In this document: in pieces, positions 15,369 to 23,467 of the stretch
Layout: the number at the start of each line of letters is the position of its first letter
Position numbering within the stretch: the first letter of the stretch is position 1
Source of the DNA: JAKSUT01 sp045616505
GTDB taxonomy: Bacteria; Cyanobacteriota; Vampirovibrionia; Gastranaerophilales; Gastranaerophilaceae
Direction: 5' to 3'
DNA: 23,505 nt
Assembly: GCA_045616505.1 (NCBI GenBank)
Contig: JAZLGV010000112.1
Span: 1-23,505, forward strand
Translations under genes and position numbers: made by a program
The notes under the pieces: model-generated
Databases searched by the model: none
What the model saw: only the letters and a program-made list of their open reading frames with translations
Told to the model about the DNA's origin: nothing

Positions 15369-15914
15369 TTACAATATTCTTTTAATACTCATATCGCAAC
15401 CGCAATAATTTTGTCTATAAAGATTTAATTCTTTTGCAATTTGTGTTGTTTTCAAAAATCCATCTTGTTTTTTGAAGTTATAATCAAGAAAATCGAGTTC
15501 ATAATATTGAGCAATAAAATTTCCTATGTTTTTTATAATTTCGAAATTTTTATGAGGACTTGATGAAAGAGTTGTTGTAAAACTTTTTATGCCCAACTCT
15601 TTTGCTTTTTTTGCAGAAGCTAACAACCTATATTCAATACATCTTTTGCACCTTTCAGAACCTTCTTTATAATTTTCATAACCTTGCATCAGTTCTTGAT
15701 ATTTTTCTGGCTTATATTCTTCTGAAATTAAAGTACAAGAAAAATGGTCGCATAAAGTTTTTAACGCGTCATATCTTTTTTTATATTCAGTATCTGGATA
15801 AATATTAGGATTAAAATAATATACAACTGGCGAAAAACCTTCCGATTTAAGCAAACTTATCGGATGACCTGCACATATAGCGCAACACGCATGTAACAAG
15901 ATTTGATTATTCAC
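15369..15914 (-). CDS. queH: Epoxyqueuosine reductase QueH
   Basis: Catalyses the last step of queuosine synthesis, reducing epoxyqueuosine in tRNA. QueH is the non-cobalamin, iron-sulfur alternative to QueG. Seen from GTG 15914 (181 residues): HACCAIC (C10, C11, C14), YYFNPNIYPDTEY, SERCKRC (C89, C92), FTTTLSSSPHK, KKQDGF and LYRQNYCGC (C171, C173), which are the family's cysteine sets. I chose GTG 15914 over GTG 15932 because an AAGGA site lies 8-12 bases before it and the resulting MNNQILLHACC matches the family. It overlaps the end of the VKOR-DsbA gene by eight bases. The convergent aldolase gene ends four bases away, with no hairpin seen. Confidence 0.93.
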   Translation of the reverse strand: MNNQILLHACCAICAGHPISLLKSEGFSPVVYYFNPNIYPDTEYKKRYDALKTLCDHFSCTLISEEYKPEKYQELMQGYENYKEGSERCKRCIEYRLLASAKKAKELGIKSFTTTLSSSPHKNFEIIKNIGNFIAQYYELDFLDYNFKKQDGFLKTTQIAKELNLYRQNYCGCDMSIKRIL

Positions 15915-17127
15915 CTTTCTTTTCCTTTGCACCAGCTTTTATCAAAATGTCTTTTAATTCGTAATAAGGTTTTAATCCTATATATATTTTTCCATTTATG
16001 ACCATTGCTGGTGTGCCTGAAATATTAAGATTTTGCCCTGCATTTATATCCTCATCCAATTCTTTTTTAACATCTTCTGAAGCTTCATCGATTAGCAATT
16101 TATCAGTATCAATACCCATTTCATCAGCAAGTACAATAACATCTTGTTTAGTTTTAGGTTGTTTTTCAAAGAATTCTGTATTCACTTCCCAAAATCTGTT
16201 TTGTTTTTTGGCAGCAAGAGCAAATCTTGCAAGCATACAAGAATTTTGATGGAAAGGTTGTTTTACAACTGGATTACAAGACATATCAAGTGGATAATTT
16301 TTATGTATAACTTCCAAATTATCAAGTTCAGATACAGCTCTATGAACAAGTATATTATGAGTTTGACAAATCGGACACTCATAATCTGTGTATAAATATA
16401 CTTTTAATGTTGCATTTTTATCTCCAAGAACATTTCCAAAAGCTTTAAAAGGATTATCCTTGTTCATTTTTACATATTTTTTTATATCAGCTTGTCGTTT
16501 TACTTGAGGAGTAAAAACATAGCTGAATGTTGTATATGCTAGAAAGATTGAAGCTATAAACATCACGCCAATAAACATATACAAATATTTTTTCACTTTT
16601 ATTGCATCTTTAAAATCTTGCCAACAAATTAAAAAATCATATTTTGAACTTTTATCGTTTGTTGAAGCAAATAATCCAATAACCAAATTTAATAAATATG
16701 TAAACACACAAAGCACACAAATTTTATTAATCACAAATGTACTTATAGAAGCTAATATCATTGAAATTATAAAAGCTAAATATCCTAAAATACAGATATA
16801 AGACAAAGGATTTTTAAATACTTCAAAAAATTTTAAACCTTTTATATTTTTTAATTTATCACTAAACAATAAAATTATGACAAAAGAATAGAAAAACAAC
16901 CCCCAACACGCAAGTGGAACACCTAAGAATTGAGAAAAAGTTGTTTTTGCAACACCATCGCAATCTATAACATCATTGATATTACAAAAACTTGGAAGTG
17001 CATACGGATTAAAATTCGACTCAAAATAAATAAAACAAAGTTTTATAGTTGTAATCATACCTAAAATAGCAACTATTAAAACTGCGATTTTTTTGTTTTT
17101 TTCATTAAACAACTCAGAATATTTCAA
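15907..17127 (-). CDS. VKOR-DsbA fusion, disulfide-forming membrane oxidase
   Basis: Makes disulfide bonds in the periplasm: the VKOR domain passes electrons to a quinone, and the fused thioredoxin-like domain oxidises substrate proteins. The 406 residues comprise a VKOR domain with about five membrane helices, loop cysteines C48 and C56 (SFC...IDC) and the quinone-side pair CVLC (C137, C140), and then a DsbA-like domain with ECPIC (C251, C254) and the cis-Pro loop SGTPAM near 370. This fusion type is well known in cyanobacteria and some actinobacteria. The start is TTG 17127, with AAGGAGAGG just upstream; no nearby ATG fits. The gene is first in a two-gene unit with queH. Confidence 0.93.
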   Translation of the reverse strand: MKYSELFNEKNKKIAVLIVAILGMITTIKLCFIYFESNFNPYALPSFCNINDVIDCDGVAKTTFSQFLGVPLACWGLFFYSFVIILLFSDKLKNIKGLKFFEVFKNPLSYICILGYLAFIISMILASISTFVINKICVLCVFTYLLNLVIGLFASTNDKSSKYDFLICWQDFKDAIKVKKYLYMFIGVMFIASIFLAYTTFSYVFTPQVKRQADIKKYVKMNKDNPFKAFGNVLGDKNATLKVYLYTDYECPICQTHNILVHRAVSELDNLEVIHKNYPLDMSCNPVVKQPFHQNSCMLARFALAAKKQNRFWEVNTEFFEKQPKTKQDVIVLADEMGIDTDKLLIDEASEDVKKELDEDINAGQNLNISGTPAMVINGKIYIGLKPYYELKDILIKAGAKEKKGE

Positions 17128-17187
17128 TTTCCCTCTCCTTTTGACATCTTGATTTTAACGCATGATGTAAAATATTCAAGCACATAA

Positions 17188-17217
17188 ATTATAATCTTTA
17201 CTTTTTTTATTAAACAA
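17188..17217 (-). promoter_or_regulatory. Likely promoter of the VKOR-DsbA/queH unit
   Basis: On the minus strand TTGTTT is followed after 18 bases by a perfect TATAAT (17188-17193), about 60 bases before the TTG start. Confidence 0.5.
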
Positions 17218-17218
17218 A

Positions 17219-17246
17219 TTGCTACTTTTGTGGTTTAATTGATAAT
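17219..17246 (+). promoter_or_regulatory. Likely promoter of the threonine operon
   Basis: TTGCTA and GATAAT are spaced by 16 bases, about 30 bases before the hom start. It lies back to back with the VKOR promoter. No leader peptide or riboswitch fits in the short leader. Confidence 0.5.
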
Positions 17247-17273
17247 GGTGAACAGATAAGGATTTAGGATTTT

Positions 17274-18545
17274 ATGGATAAAATTAAAATAGGTTTGGTA
17301 GGACTTGGGACAGTAGGTTCAGGAGTTTTTAAAGAACTTTATAATAATGACAAAGTAGAAATATCAAAAATCGTTGTAAAAAATATAAATAAAAAAAGAG
17401 ATATAAAAGGATTAGAAAACGTAAAAATATCAGATAATGTAGATGATATTATTTATGATAAAGATATTAAAATCGTTATTGAAGTTATAGGCGGACTAAA
17501 TCCTGCATTTGACATCATAAAAAAATCTATCGAAAACGGAAAACACGTTGTTACCGCAAACAAAGAACTATTAGCAAAAAAAGGTGAAGAAATTTTTGAA
17601 ATGGCAGAAAAAAATAACAAAGTTATTTTGTATGAAGCAGCTGTTGCAGGTGGTATTCCAATTATTAACCCATTAAAAACAATTTTATCTAACAACAGAT
17701 TAACAAAAGTAGCCGCAATTTTAAACGGAACAACAAACTATATCCTAACAAAAATGGAACAAGATGCAGCAGACTACAACGAAGTTTTAACAGATGCTCA
17801 AAAACTAGGATATGCAGAAGTTGATCCAACAAGCGATGTTGAAGGTTATGACACAGCATACAAAATCGCAACTTTAGCAACTTTAGCATTTAAAAAACGT
17901 GTAAGCATAGATAAAATTTATAGAGAAGGTATTACAAATATCAAAGCTGAAGATATAGAATGTGCAAGTGATTTTGGCTACAAAATCAAACTGATTGCAT
18001 TAGCTCAATTATTTAACGATACAAAAATTGATGTAAGAGTTCACCCAATGCTTGTTAAAAACAACAAAAGTTTAGCTCACATAAATTTTGTTACCAATGC
18101 AATAATGATGCAAGGTAATCCAATCGGAGAAATTATGTGTTCTGGACCTGGAGCAGGAGAATTTCCAACAGCAGCATCTGTAGTTGGAGATGTTATGACA
18201 ATTGTATCTGAAATAGATAGTAGCGATTATATATTACCAATGATGCGTTGTACACACTCTGTACCAGCAGAAATGATTGATATAACAGAAACAGAAAACA
18301 AATATTATTTATCTGTAAACGCAAAAAACAAAATTGGTGTTATTGAAGCATTAGGTAGAGCTTTTTCACAAAATAATATTAGTGTTTCAAACATTTTACA
18401 AAAAGGTGTTCAAGACAATAATTCTGCAAATATCGTTATAATTACAGAAAAATGCAAAGAAAAAGATATGCAAAAAGCCGTAGATTTATTAAAAAATGAT
18501 TCTTGCGTAAATCAAATAAACAGTTTGATAAGAGTAATGGAATAA
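17274..18545 (+). CDS. hom: Homoserine dehydrogenase
   Basis: Reduces aspartate semialdehyde to homoserine with NAD(P)H, the branch point to threonine and methionine. The protein is 423 residues: NAD(P) fold with GLVGLGTVGSG at 7-17, the HVVTANKELLAK segment with the catalytic-region Lys, substrate-domain signatures AAILNGTTNYILTKM and GYAEVDPTSDVEGYD, and a C-terminal ACT domain from about 345 (YYLSVNAKNKIGVIEALGRAF) that normally binds threonine for feedback control. An AGGA site lies just before the ATG. It is first in a four-gene unit; the next gene starts 12 bases after its stop. Confidence 0.97.
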   Translation: MDKIKIGLVGLGTVGSGVFKELYNNDKVEISKIVVKNINKKRDIKGLENVKISDNVDDIIYDKDIKIVIEVIGGLNPAFDIIKKSIENGKHVVTANKELLAKKGEEIFEMAEKNNKVILYEAAVAGGIPIINPLKTILSNNRLTKVAAILNGTTNYILTKMEQDAADYNEVLTDAQKLGYAEVDPTSDVEGYDTAYKIATLATLAFKKRVSIDKIYREGITNIKAEDIECASDFGYKIKLIALAQLFNDTKIDVRVHPMLVKNNKSLAHINFVTNAIMMQGNPIGEIMCSGPGAGEFPTAASVVGDVMTIVSEIDSSDYILPMMRCTHSVPAEMIDITETENKYYLSVNAKNKIGVIEALGRAFSQNNISVSNILQKGVQDNNSANIVIITEKCKEKDMQKAVDLLKNDSCVNQINSLIRVME

Positions 18546-18557
18546 AGGAGAAATAAA

Positions 18558-19616
18558 ATGCAACACTATCAAGGGTTAATAAATAGATACAAAGAATTTT
18601 TACCAGTAAGTGAAAAAACTCCAATTATCACATTAAACGAAGGTAATACACCACTTATCAAAGCTGAAAATTTAGCAAAAAAAATAAATTTTGATGGAGA
18701 AATTTATTTAAAATTTGAAGGTTCAAACCCAACAGGAAGTTTCAAAGATAGAGGTATGACAATGGCAGTTTCAAAAGCTGCTGAAGAAGGTGCAAAAGCA
18801 ATCATTTGCGCTTCAACTGGTAACACCTCTGCTTCTGCCGCCGCTTATGGAGCAAAAGCAGGAATGAAAGTATTTGTGCTTATTCCTGATGGATATATTG
18901 CACTTGGAAAACTTTCTCAAGCAATGATGTATGGAGCAGAAGTTATTGCTATTGCAGGAAATTTCGACAGAGCATTAGAAGTCGTAAGAGAAGTTTCAGA
19001 AAAATATCCTATTACTCTTGTAAATTCCGTAAATCCATTTAGAATTGAAGGTCAAAAAACTGGCGCATTTGAAATTTGTGATTCTATCGGTGTTCCAGAT
19101 TACCATTTTATTCCGGTAGGAAATGCAGGAAATATTACCGCTTATTGGAAAGGTTATAAAGAATATTATGACAAAAAGAAAATTTCTAGCCTACCAAAAA
19201 TGATGGGATTTGAAGCTTCGGGTTCTGCTGCGATAGTTAAAGGTGAAAGAATATTAAACCCAGAAACAATTGCAACTGCAATTAGAATAGGAAATCCTGC
19301 AAGTTGGGAAAAAGCCGAAGCTGCAAGAGATGAAAGCAAAGGTTTAATTGATTGCGTTACCGATGATGAAATTATTGCCGCATACAAACTAATCGCTTCA
19401 ACAGAAGGTATTTTAGCAGAACCAGCATCTGCTGCATCTGTTGCTGGACTTATCAAAGCAAATTCTCAAGGAAAAGTTGAAGCAGGAAAAAGAGCAGTAT
19501 GTATTTTGACTGGTAACGGATTGAAAGATCCTGATTCTGCGATAAAATATTCAGGATGCGAAGTTAAAAAGACAACTTCAGAAATGTCAGATATACTAAA
19601 AGTTATGAATATATAA
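18558..19616 (+). CDS. thrC: Threonine synthase
   Basis: A PLP enzyme that converts O-phosphohomoserine to threonine and phosphate. At 352 residues it is the short bacterial type. LNEGNTPLIKAENL at 26-39 leads into the fold. The PLP lysine is K63 in GSNPTGSFKDRGM, STGNTSASAAAYG binds the PLP phosphate region, PVGNAGNITAYWKGY carries the phosphate loop, and ILTGNGLKDPD ends the core. AAGGAG lies eight bases before the ATG. Together with the upstream hom it gives threonine from aspartate semialdehyde, apart from homoserine kinase, which is not in this window. Confidence 0.97.
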   Translation: MQHYQGLINRYKEFLPVSEKTPIITLNEGNTPLIKAENLAKKINFDGEIYLKFEGSNPTGSFKDRGMTMAVSKAAEEGAKAIICASTGNTSASAAAYGAKAGMKVFVLIPDGYIALGKLSQAMMYGAEVIAIAGNFDRALEVVREVSEKYPITLVNSVNPFRIEGQKTGAFEICDSIGVPDYHFIPVGNAGNITAYWKGYKEYYDKKKISSLPKMMGFEASGSAAIVKGERILNPETIATAIRIGNPASWEKAEAARDESKGLIDCVTDDEIIAAYKLIASTEGILAEPASAASVAGLIKANSQGKVEAGKRAVCILTGNGLKDPDSAIKYSGCEVKKTTSEMSDILKVMNI

Positions 19617-19629
19617 TTGGAGATAAAAC

Positions 19630-21894
19630 ATGTTTGATTTTTTATTCAAAAAACAAGAAGAAACCAAACCATCAATCGATATAAATGAAATTTATGCAAA
19701 ACTAAAAAGAATTTATGATACAGAAGAAATTTCGAACGAAAGAAAAGCATATTTAACATCAATGCTTGAAAAATACGGTTATTTGCCATATCCACACATA
19801 AAAGCATTAGAAGAAATTTCAAACCAAGAAGTTTTGTTTTGCTTGGATTATAAATTAAAAAAAGAAGGTGTTTATAACGGCGAAAAGTTTTTATATGTAA
19901 AAACTAGTCCAATTGCAAGACGTGGAATAAAAAATTCTGAATGGATAAAAAGAGAAGGACACAGCATAAAACTTATCAATTTAGCTGCTCTTGGAAACGG
20001 TAATAAATCTTCTGAAGCTGGAAAATTAATGGATTGGCTTAGACAATTGATAATTTTACCAACTGGTGTTGAAGAAAAGGGTATTTTTGCTACTTCAATT
20101 TATTTAGTTCCTTTTCATCCTAGAAATTTTGGTTGTGCATATTTACCTGCAAGTTCAGATGTCAGCCCAAACCTAGAAGATAATGATTTAAGATTAAAAT
20201 TAGGTCTTGATGGCAAAGCACAAGTTCAATTATTTATTATGCTTTCACAATTAGCAGGTCACGCTGTAATATATGATATTCTTCCTCAAACTGGTAGATT
20301 TTCAAAAGCAGTTCTTGCAAACCCTTCTATTGCAAGATGGTTAGATGTAAAAGAATTAGATTCAAAACTAGAAAATTGTGTTGAACTTATCTGCAAAGAA
20401 TTTGAACACAAATATGACAAGGAAGATGTTGAAATAATAAAAGAAATATACCAACATTCTTCAACAGGCGAACTTGGTTCTGACTACAAAGAAATGTACG
20501 ATGAATTTTTAAAAGAAATTGAAAAACTAAAAATAACTAATTCAAACGAAATATTTAAGAAAAGCAAACAACAAATATTGCAAAAAAGAGTTCGTCAAGT
20601 TGTTGCAAAACATGAAAACATTTCAGAAAATATATTACTCACAGAAGAAGCAATAAATCATCAAGAAGACATCATAAAAGATTTGATTAAACAAGGTTTA
20701 TGGACTGCTCCAGGGGGTGCTTGGTGTTCTGCAGGAGTGCCTGTTTATGACAAAATGAGCGATTGCGGTTCATATCCTGTTTTTATCCATTATGACAAAG
20801 ATGGAAATGATGTTACAGAATTTGCGAATTTAGATTGCCAAACTCCATATTATTTTGTTTTCTTAGAAAATGGACAATATAATCATCCAGTAATTGACTA
20901 CTTTGTTCAAGCAGCTTTAACTCTTCAAAATGATTATAATTTTGACGGATTTAGACTTGACCACGTAGATCACGTTGTTGATGACTTATCAGCAAAAAAT
21001 GGTGTTCCAATAAGTTATAGAGTTCCATCAAAAGTTTTGGGACAATTAAATTCTAAAATGAAAGAAAAAATCCCATATTTTGCAACTATTGCAGAATACA
21101 TGCTAGGTGGCGAAAACCTAAAAGAATATCATCACGATATGAAATTTGATATTTTGTGGGGTAATGATATTCCTGCATTACTAACTAAAACTCCAGAAAC
21201 TTACATTGATGATAACCAAACATTGTTTTCTTACAATCAAAGACAAAAATCAAATTTATTAACTATTTTGAAAACTTATAACAATCAAGATGGTGAATTT
21301 GAAGCCTTTGACAGTTATCCTGCAAAACTAGGACGTGACGGTGCATTATTCAAATGGTTCTCATACAAATTTTTACCTGGAGGAAAATTCGCAAATCGTC
21401 CTGTAATGTATGTTGATGGCGATGAATCATTCACACAAACAGGAATAGCAAAAACAATTGGCGAAGAAATTTCAATGGAAAGAGAACGTGATTACGACTT
21501 CTATGCTGATTTTAACGCCATAGACAAATTTGCTAGAGAAAATGAACTTTTGACAGATGGCGAAGCTCAATTAATGTTTTTGGACGAAGATGGTTTCTGC
21601 GCTTGGATTATATCTAAAGAACCACTAAAGACTTCAATGCTAGTTGTTGCAAATTACAGAAGCGAAATAGAACGTTTAACATTAGAAGATGAAGTCGGAA
21701 AACATGTTCAATTGATAGAAAATGAACCTTTGACAGAAAAAATCTTAAATTTACCTGGAGATTATCGAGCAACATCTGAAATTTTCTTCAAAGACCATGA
21801 GTTTAAAGAAGAAATTTTCCACGAAGAAATGAGAGTTTTAGAATTTGAAAAGATTAAACCAAGTGAGTTTAAACTATTCATGCTAAAAAAATAG
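19630..21894 (+). CDS. Divergent GH13-like alpha-amylase family protein
   Basis: A 754-residue protein with no signal peptide. The four regions of the GH13 barrel can be partly followed: VIYDILPQ near 213-220 (region I-like, but without the usual Asn-His), NFDGFRLDHVDHV at 437-449 with D444 as the nucleophile candidate (region II), and ATIAEYMLGG at 485-494 with E489 as the acid/base (region III). FEAFDSYPAKLGRDG may hold the third Asp (region IV). About 160 extra N-terminal residues and an inserted helical part around 240-350 are unusual. It probably acts on an intracellular alpha-glucan such as glycogen, as hydrolase or transferase. It starts 13 bases after thrC with GGAG before the ATG and is followed after nine bases by a receiver protein. 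The fold is fairly secure, the activity is not. Confidence 0.65.
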   Translation: MFDFLFKKQEETKPSIDINEIYAKLKRIYDTEEISNERKAYLTSMLEKYGYLPYPHIKALEEISNQEVLFCLDYKLKKEGVYNGEKFLYVKTSPIARRGIKNSEWIKREGHSIKLINLAALGNGNKSSEAGKLMDWLRQLIILPTGVEEKGIFATSIYLVPFHPRNFGCAYLPASSDVSPNLEDNDLRLKLGLDGKAQVQLFIMLSQLAGHAVIYDILPQTGRFSKAVLANPSIARWLDVKELDSKLENCVELICKEFEHKYDKEDVEIIKEIYQHSSTGELGSDYKEMYDEFLKEIEKLKITNSNEIFKKSKQQILQKRVRQVVAKHENISENILLTEEAINHQEDIIKDLIKQGLWTAPGGAWCSAGVPVYDKMSDCGSYPVFIHYDKDGNDVTEFANLDCQTPYYFVFLENGQYNHPVIDYFVQAALTLQNDYNFDGFRLDHVDHVVDDLSAKNGVPISYRVPSKVLGQLNSKMKEKIPYFATIAEYMLGGENLKEYHHDMKFDILWGNDIPALLTKTPETYIDDNQTLFSYNQRQKSNLLTILKTYNNQDGEFEAFDSYPAKLGRDGALFKWFSYKFLPGGKFANRPVMYVDGDESFTQTGIAKTIGEEISMERERDYDFYADFNAIDKFARENELLTDGEAQLMFLDEDGFCAWIISKEPLKTSMLVVANYRSEIERLTLEDEVGKHVQLIENEPLTEKILNLPGDYRATSEIFFKDHEFKEEIFHEEMRVLEFEKIKPSEFKLFMLKK

Positions 21895-21903
21895 AGGTAA
21901 AAT

Positions 21904-22299
21904 ATGATAAAAGCATTAGTAGTAGATGATTCGACAGGTTGGTTAAGTTTTCACAAAAACGCTTTGGAAGAAATTTATGGACAAGAAATTGACGTAGATT
22001 GTTCAATTTGCGCAAGAAATGGCTATGACATGGTTTACAATAACATGGCAGAACCTTACGACTTGATAATAACAGATTTGCAAATGGAATCTGATTTTGC
22101 ACCACAATATGCAGGAGAATGGTTTGTAGAACAAGTCAAAATGCTTTCTGCATATAGAAATACGGCAATAATAATTATGTCAGGAACAATGAATATAGAT
22201 ATGATTGCAAATTCCTTAAATGTCGCATATTTACGTAAATCTTCTGCTGCAAGAGATATGAATACTTATAAAATGGCACTTGATGAAATATTAAAATAA
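21904..22299 (+). CDS. Single-domain response regulator (receiver only)
   Basis: A 131-residue REC domain without an output domain, like CheY or Spo0F. All key residues are present: D8 and D9 (VVDDS) for magnesium, D58 (IITDLQM) as phosphate acceptor, S93 (IMSG) as the switch residue and K112 (YLRKSS). It presumably acts by binding a partner. It is the last gene of the threonine/GH13 unit, with a GAGG site before the ATG, and no histidine kinase is nearby. The partner could be the GH13-like protein next door, but nothing in the sequence proves it. Confidence 0.9.
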   Translation: MIKALVVDDSTGWLSFHKNALEEIYGQEIDVDCSICARNGYDMVYNNMAEPYDLIITDLQMESDFAPQYAGEWFVEQVKMLSAYRNTAIIIMSGTMNIDMIANSLNVAYLRKSSAARDMNTYKMALDEILK

Positions 22300-22307
22300 A
22301 AAATATA

Positions 22308-22336
22308 TTGACACAAAATTTTTTTTTGAATATAAT
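22308..22336 (+). promoter_or_regulatory. Consensus promoter of tRNA-Thr
   Basis: TTGACA (22308-22313) and TATAAT (22331-22336) are both perfect and spaced by 17 bases. Predicted transcription starts about six bases before the tRNA. Confidence 0.92.
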
Positions 22337-22349
22337 TTACATATCACTT

Positions 22350-22421
22350 GCCGGTGTGGCTCAATGGTAGAGCAACGGTTTTGTAAACCGTAGGTTGTAG
22401 GTTCGATTCCTGTCACCGGCA
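22350..22421 (+). tRNA. tRNA-Thr(TGT)
   Basis: A full cloverleaf: acceptor GCCGGTG with CACCGGC, D stem GCTC/GAGC, anticodon stem ACGGT/ACCGT with loop TTTGTAA (anticodon TGT at 22382-22384), T arm GTAGG-TTCGATT-CCTGT with two wobbles, discriminator A22421. No CCA is encoded (AAGT follows). It reads ACA and by wobble other threonine codons. Confidence 0.97.
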
Positions 22422-22473
22422 AGTTTTTTTATTGCCAAATTTTTAAACAAACAATAATTAAATTTTCAAACAA

Positions 22474-22499
22474 AAAAGGTGCAATTACTTGCACCTTTT
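22474..22499. terminator. Bidirectional rho-independent terminator
   Basis: An 11 bp perfect stem, AAAAGGTGCAA with TTGCACCTTTT, loop TTAC, flanked by A and T tracts. It lies between tRNA-Thr and the convergent gly-zipper gene and can serve both. Confidence 0.88.
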
Positions 22500-22518
22500 C
22501 GCATATTTAATATATTCT

Positions 22519-23220
22519 TTATTCTGCGATTTCTAAGTTGTCAGTTAATTGAATTAATAATTTATCTCCAGCTTTTGCTTTATAATATAACCCTGGAGTT
22601 ACAAGCCCTGCAACTGCTCCAAGAGTAAACCCAACAGGTAAACCAATTGCAAAACCACCGACAACAACTGCACCTGCAGCAACACCAATACCGCAACCAG
22701 CACCAATACCAACAGCCATTCCTGCTAATGTTGAACCCATACCTTTACCAAAAGCGTTTAATTTACCTCTTGATAAAAAGTCTTTTTTAAATACTTTTGC
22801 TTTTATTGGAATAACTTTACCATCAGGAGTTACGAAGTTTTTAAATTGTATTGTTACTTTACCACTTCTATTAAAAGATTGAGGTTTTTGTACATTTGTA
22901 ATTTCAGAAACTAATGTTGTTCCTTCAGGTAAAAGTTTAGTTCCTTCGTTTGTAGTTAAGCCTTCATTTAAAAGGAAATTTATTTCATCACCAACTTTAG
23001 CATCTTTAGATGTAAAATCTTGTGCAAATGTTACTTGAATAATGTTATATTCAAGTACGGTTTTTAAAACTTTGTCTTTTTTAACCAATGTTGTTGGTGC
23101 TTTTTTGGATACTTTTTCAGGTTGTTGCAAGTGTTCCATTTGAGATGTTTCACCAATAGCACAACATGCATTAAATGATAAAAAAATCATTGCTAAAAAT
23201 AATGATAAACTTTTTTTCAT
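22519..23220 (-). CDS. Secreted glycine-zipper protein of unknown function
   Basis: Not recognised as a named family. The 233-residue protein starts with a signal sequence (MKKSLSLFLAMIFLSF, cleavage probably near NACCAIGE). A beta-rich domain follows at about 55-145; it has LPEGTTLVSEITNVQ, GKVTIQFKNFVTPDGKVIPIKA and other pieces like the pilus/secretion-type proteins that set a 'low or high level' of surface modifiers. At about 158-210 is a glycine-zipper stretch (GKGMGSTLAGMAVGIGAG, then more GxxxG) that could span or insert into a membrane, and the end is AGDKLLIQLTDNLEI. It is likely an envelope or outer-membrane associated protein. AAGGAAA lies about ten bases before the ATG, which is the only good start. 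Confidence 0.8.
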   Translation of the reverse strand: MKKSLSLFLAMIFLSFNACCAIGETSQMEHLQQPEKVSKKAPTTLVKKDKVLKTVLEYNIIQVTFAQDFTSKDAKVGDEINFLLNEGLTTNEGTKLLPEGTTLVSEITNVQKPQSFNRSGKVTIQFKNFVTPDGKVIPIKAKVFKKDFLSRGKLNAFGKGMGSTLAGMAVGIGAGCGIGVAAGAVVVGGFAIGLPVGFTLGAVAGLVTPGLYYKAKAGDKLLIQLTDNLEIAE

Positions 23221-23247
23221 ATCTTAATTTCCTTTCGTTTTTTAATG

Positions 23248-23275
23248 ATTATATCATATTTTTTATATAACACAA
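23248..23275 (-). promoter_or_regulatory. Likely promoter of the glycine-zipper gene
   Basis: On the minus strand TTGTGT (four of six) precedes a perfect TATAAT (23248-23253) by 16 bases, about 30 bases before the ATG. Confidence 0.55.
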
Positions 23276-23310
23276 CAAATTTTCCCCCAAGACCTCACGG
23301 ACTGTGCCGA

Positions 23311-23337
23311 ACAAAAACGATTGAGTATCGTTTTTGT
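23311..23337. terminator. A/T-tailed hairpin in the right-edge repeat
   Basis: AAAAACGAT pairs with ATCGTTTTT around TGAGT, extending to 11 bp with the flanking AC and GT. T tracts are present on both strands, so it could terminate transcription either way. Half of the same hairpin is visible at the right window edge in the second copy. Confidence 0.65.
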
Positions 23338-23442
23338 GAGAGGGAGCTTGTGCGCTACAAGAGAAACGAATAACAATGAGTTTCGATTGGGTTTGATAAA
23401 ACCTGCGCACGGCGAATCACCCTTAAAATAAGCATAAAAAAA

Positions 23443-23467
23443 TACCAAGGGAGAGATTCGAACTCTC
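23443..23467 (-). pseudogene. tRNA-like 3' end (T arm and acceptor strand)
   Basis: On the minus strand GAGAG-TTCGAAT-CTCTC forms a perfect T arm, followed by the acceptor strand CCTTGGT, A, and a T run without CCA. The 38 bases upstream that remain in the window contain no anticodon arm with a 5 bp stem, 7-base loop and U33, so a normal tRNA body is not attached. By analogy with tRNA-Pro I read it as the tail copy carried by a repeat unit, with the intact tRNA beyond the right edge. A class II tRNA with an odd variable arm is less likely but not fully excluded. Confidence 0.5.

Noticed and set aside
17128..17273. Threonine attenuator or riboswitch before hom
   Set aside because: The leader after the predicted promoter is under 30 bases, with no room for a leader peptide rich in Thr codons or for a structured element.
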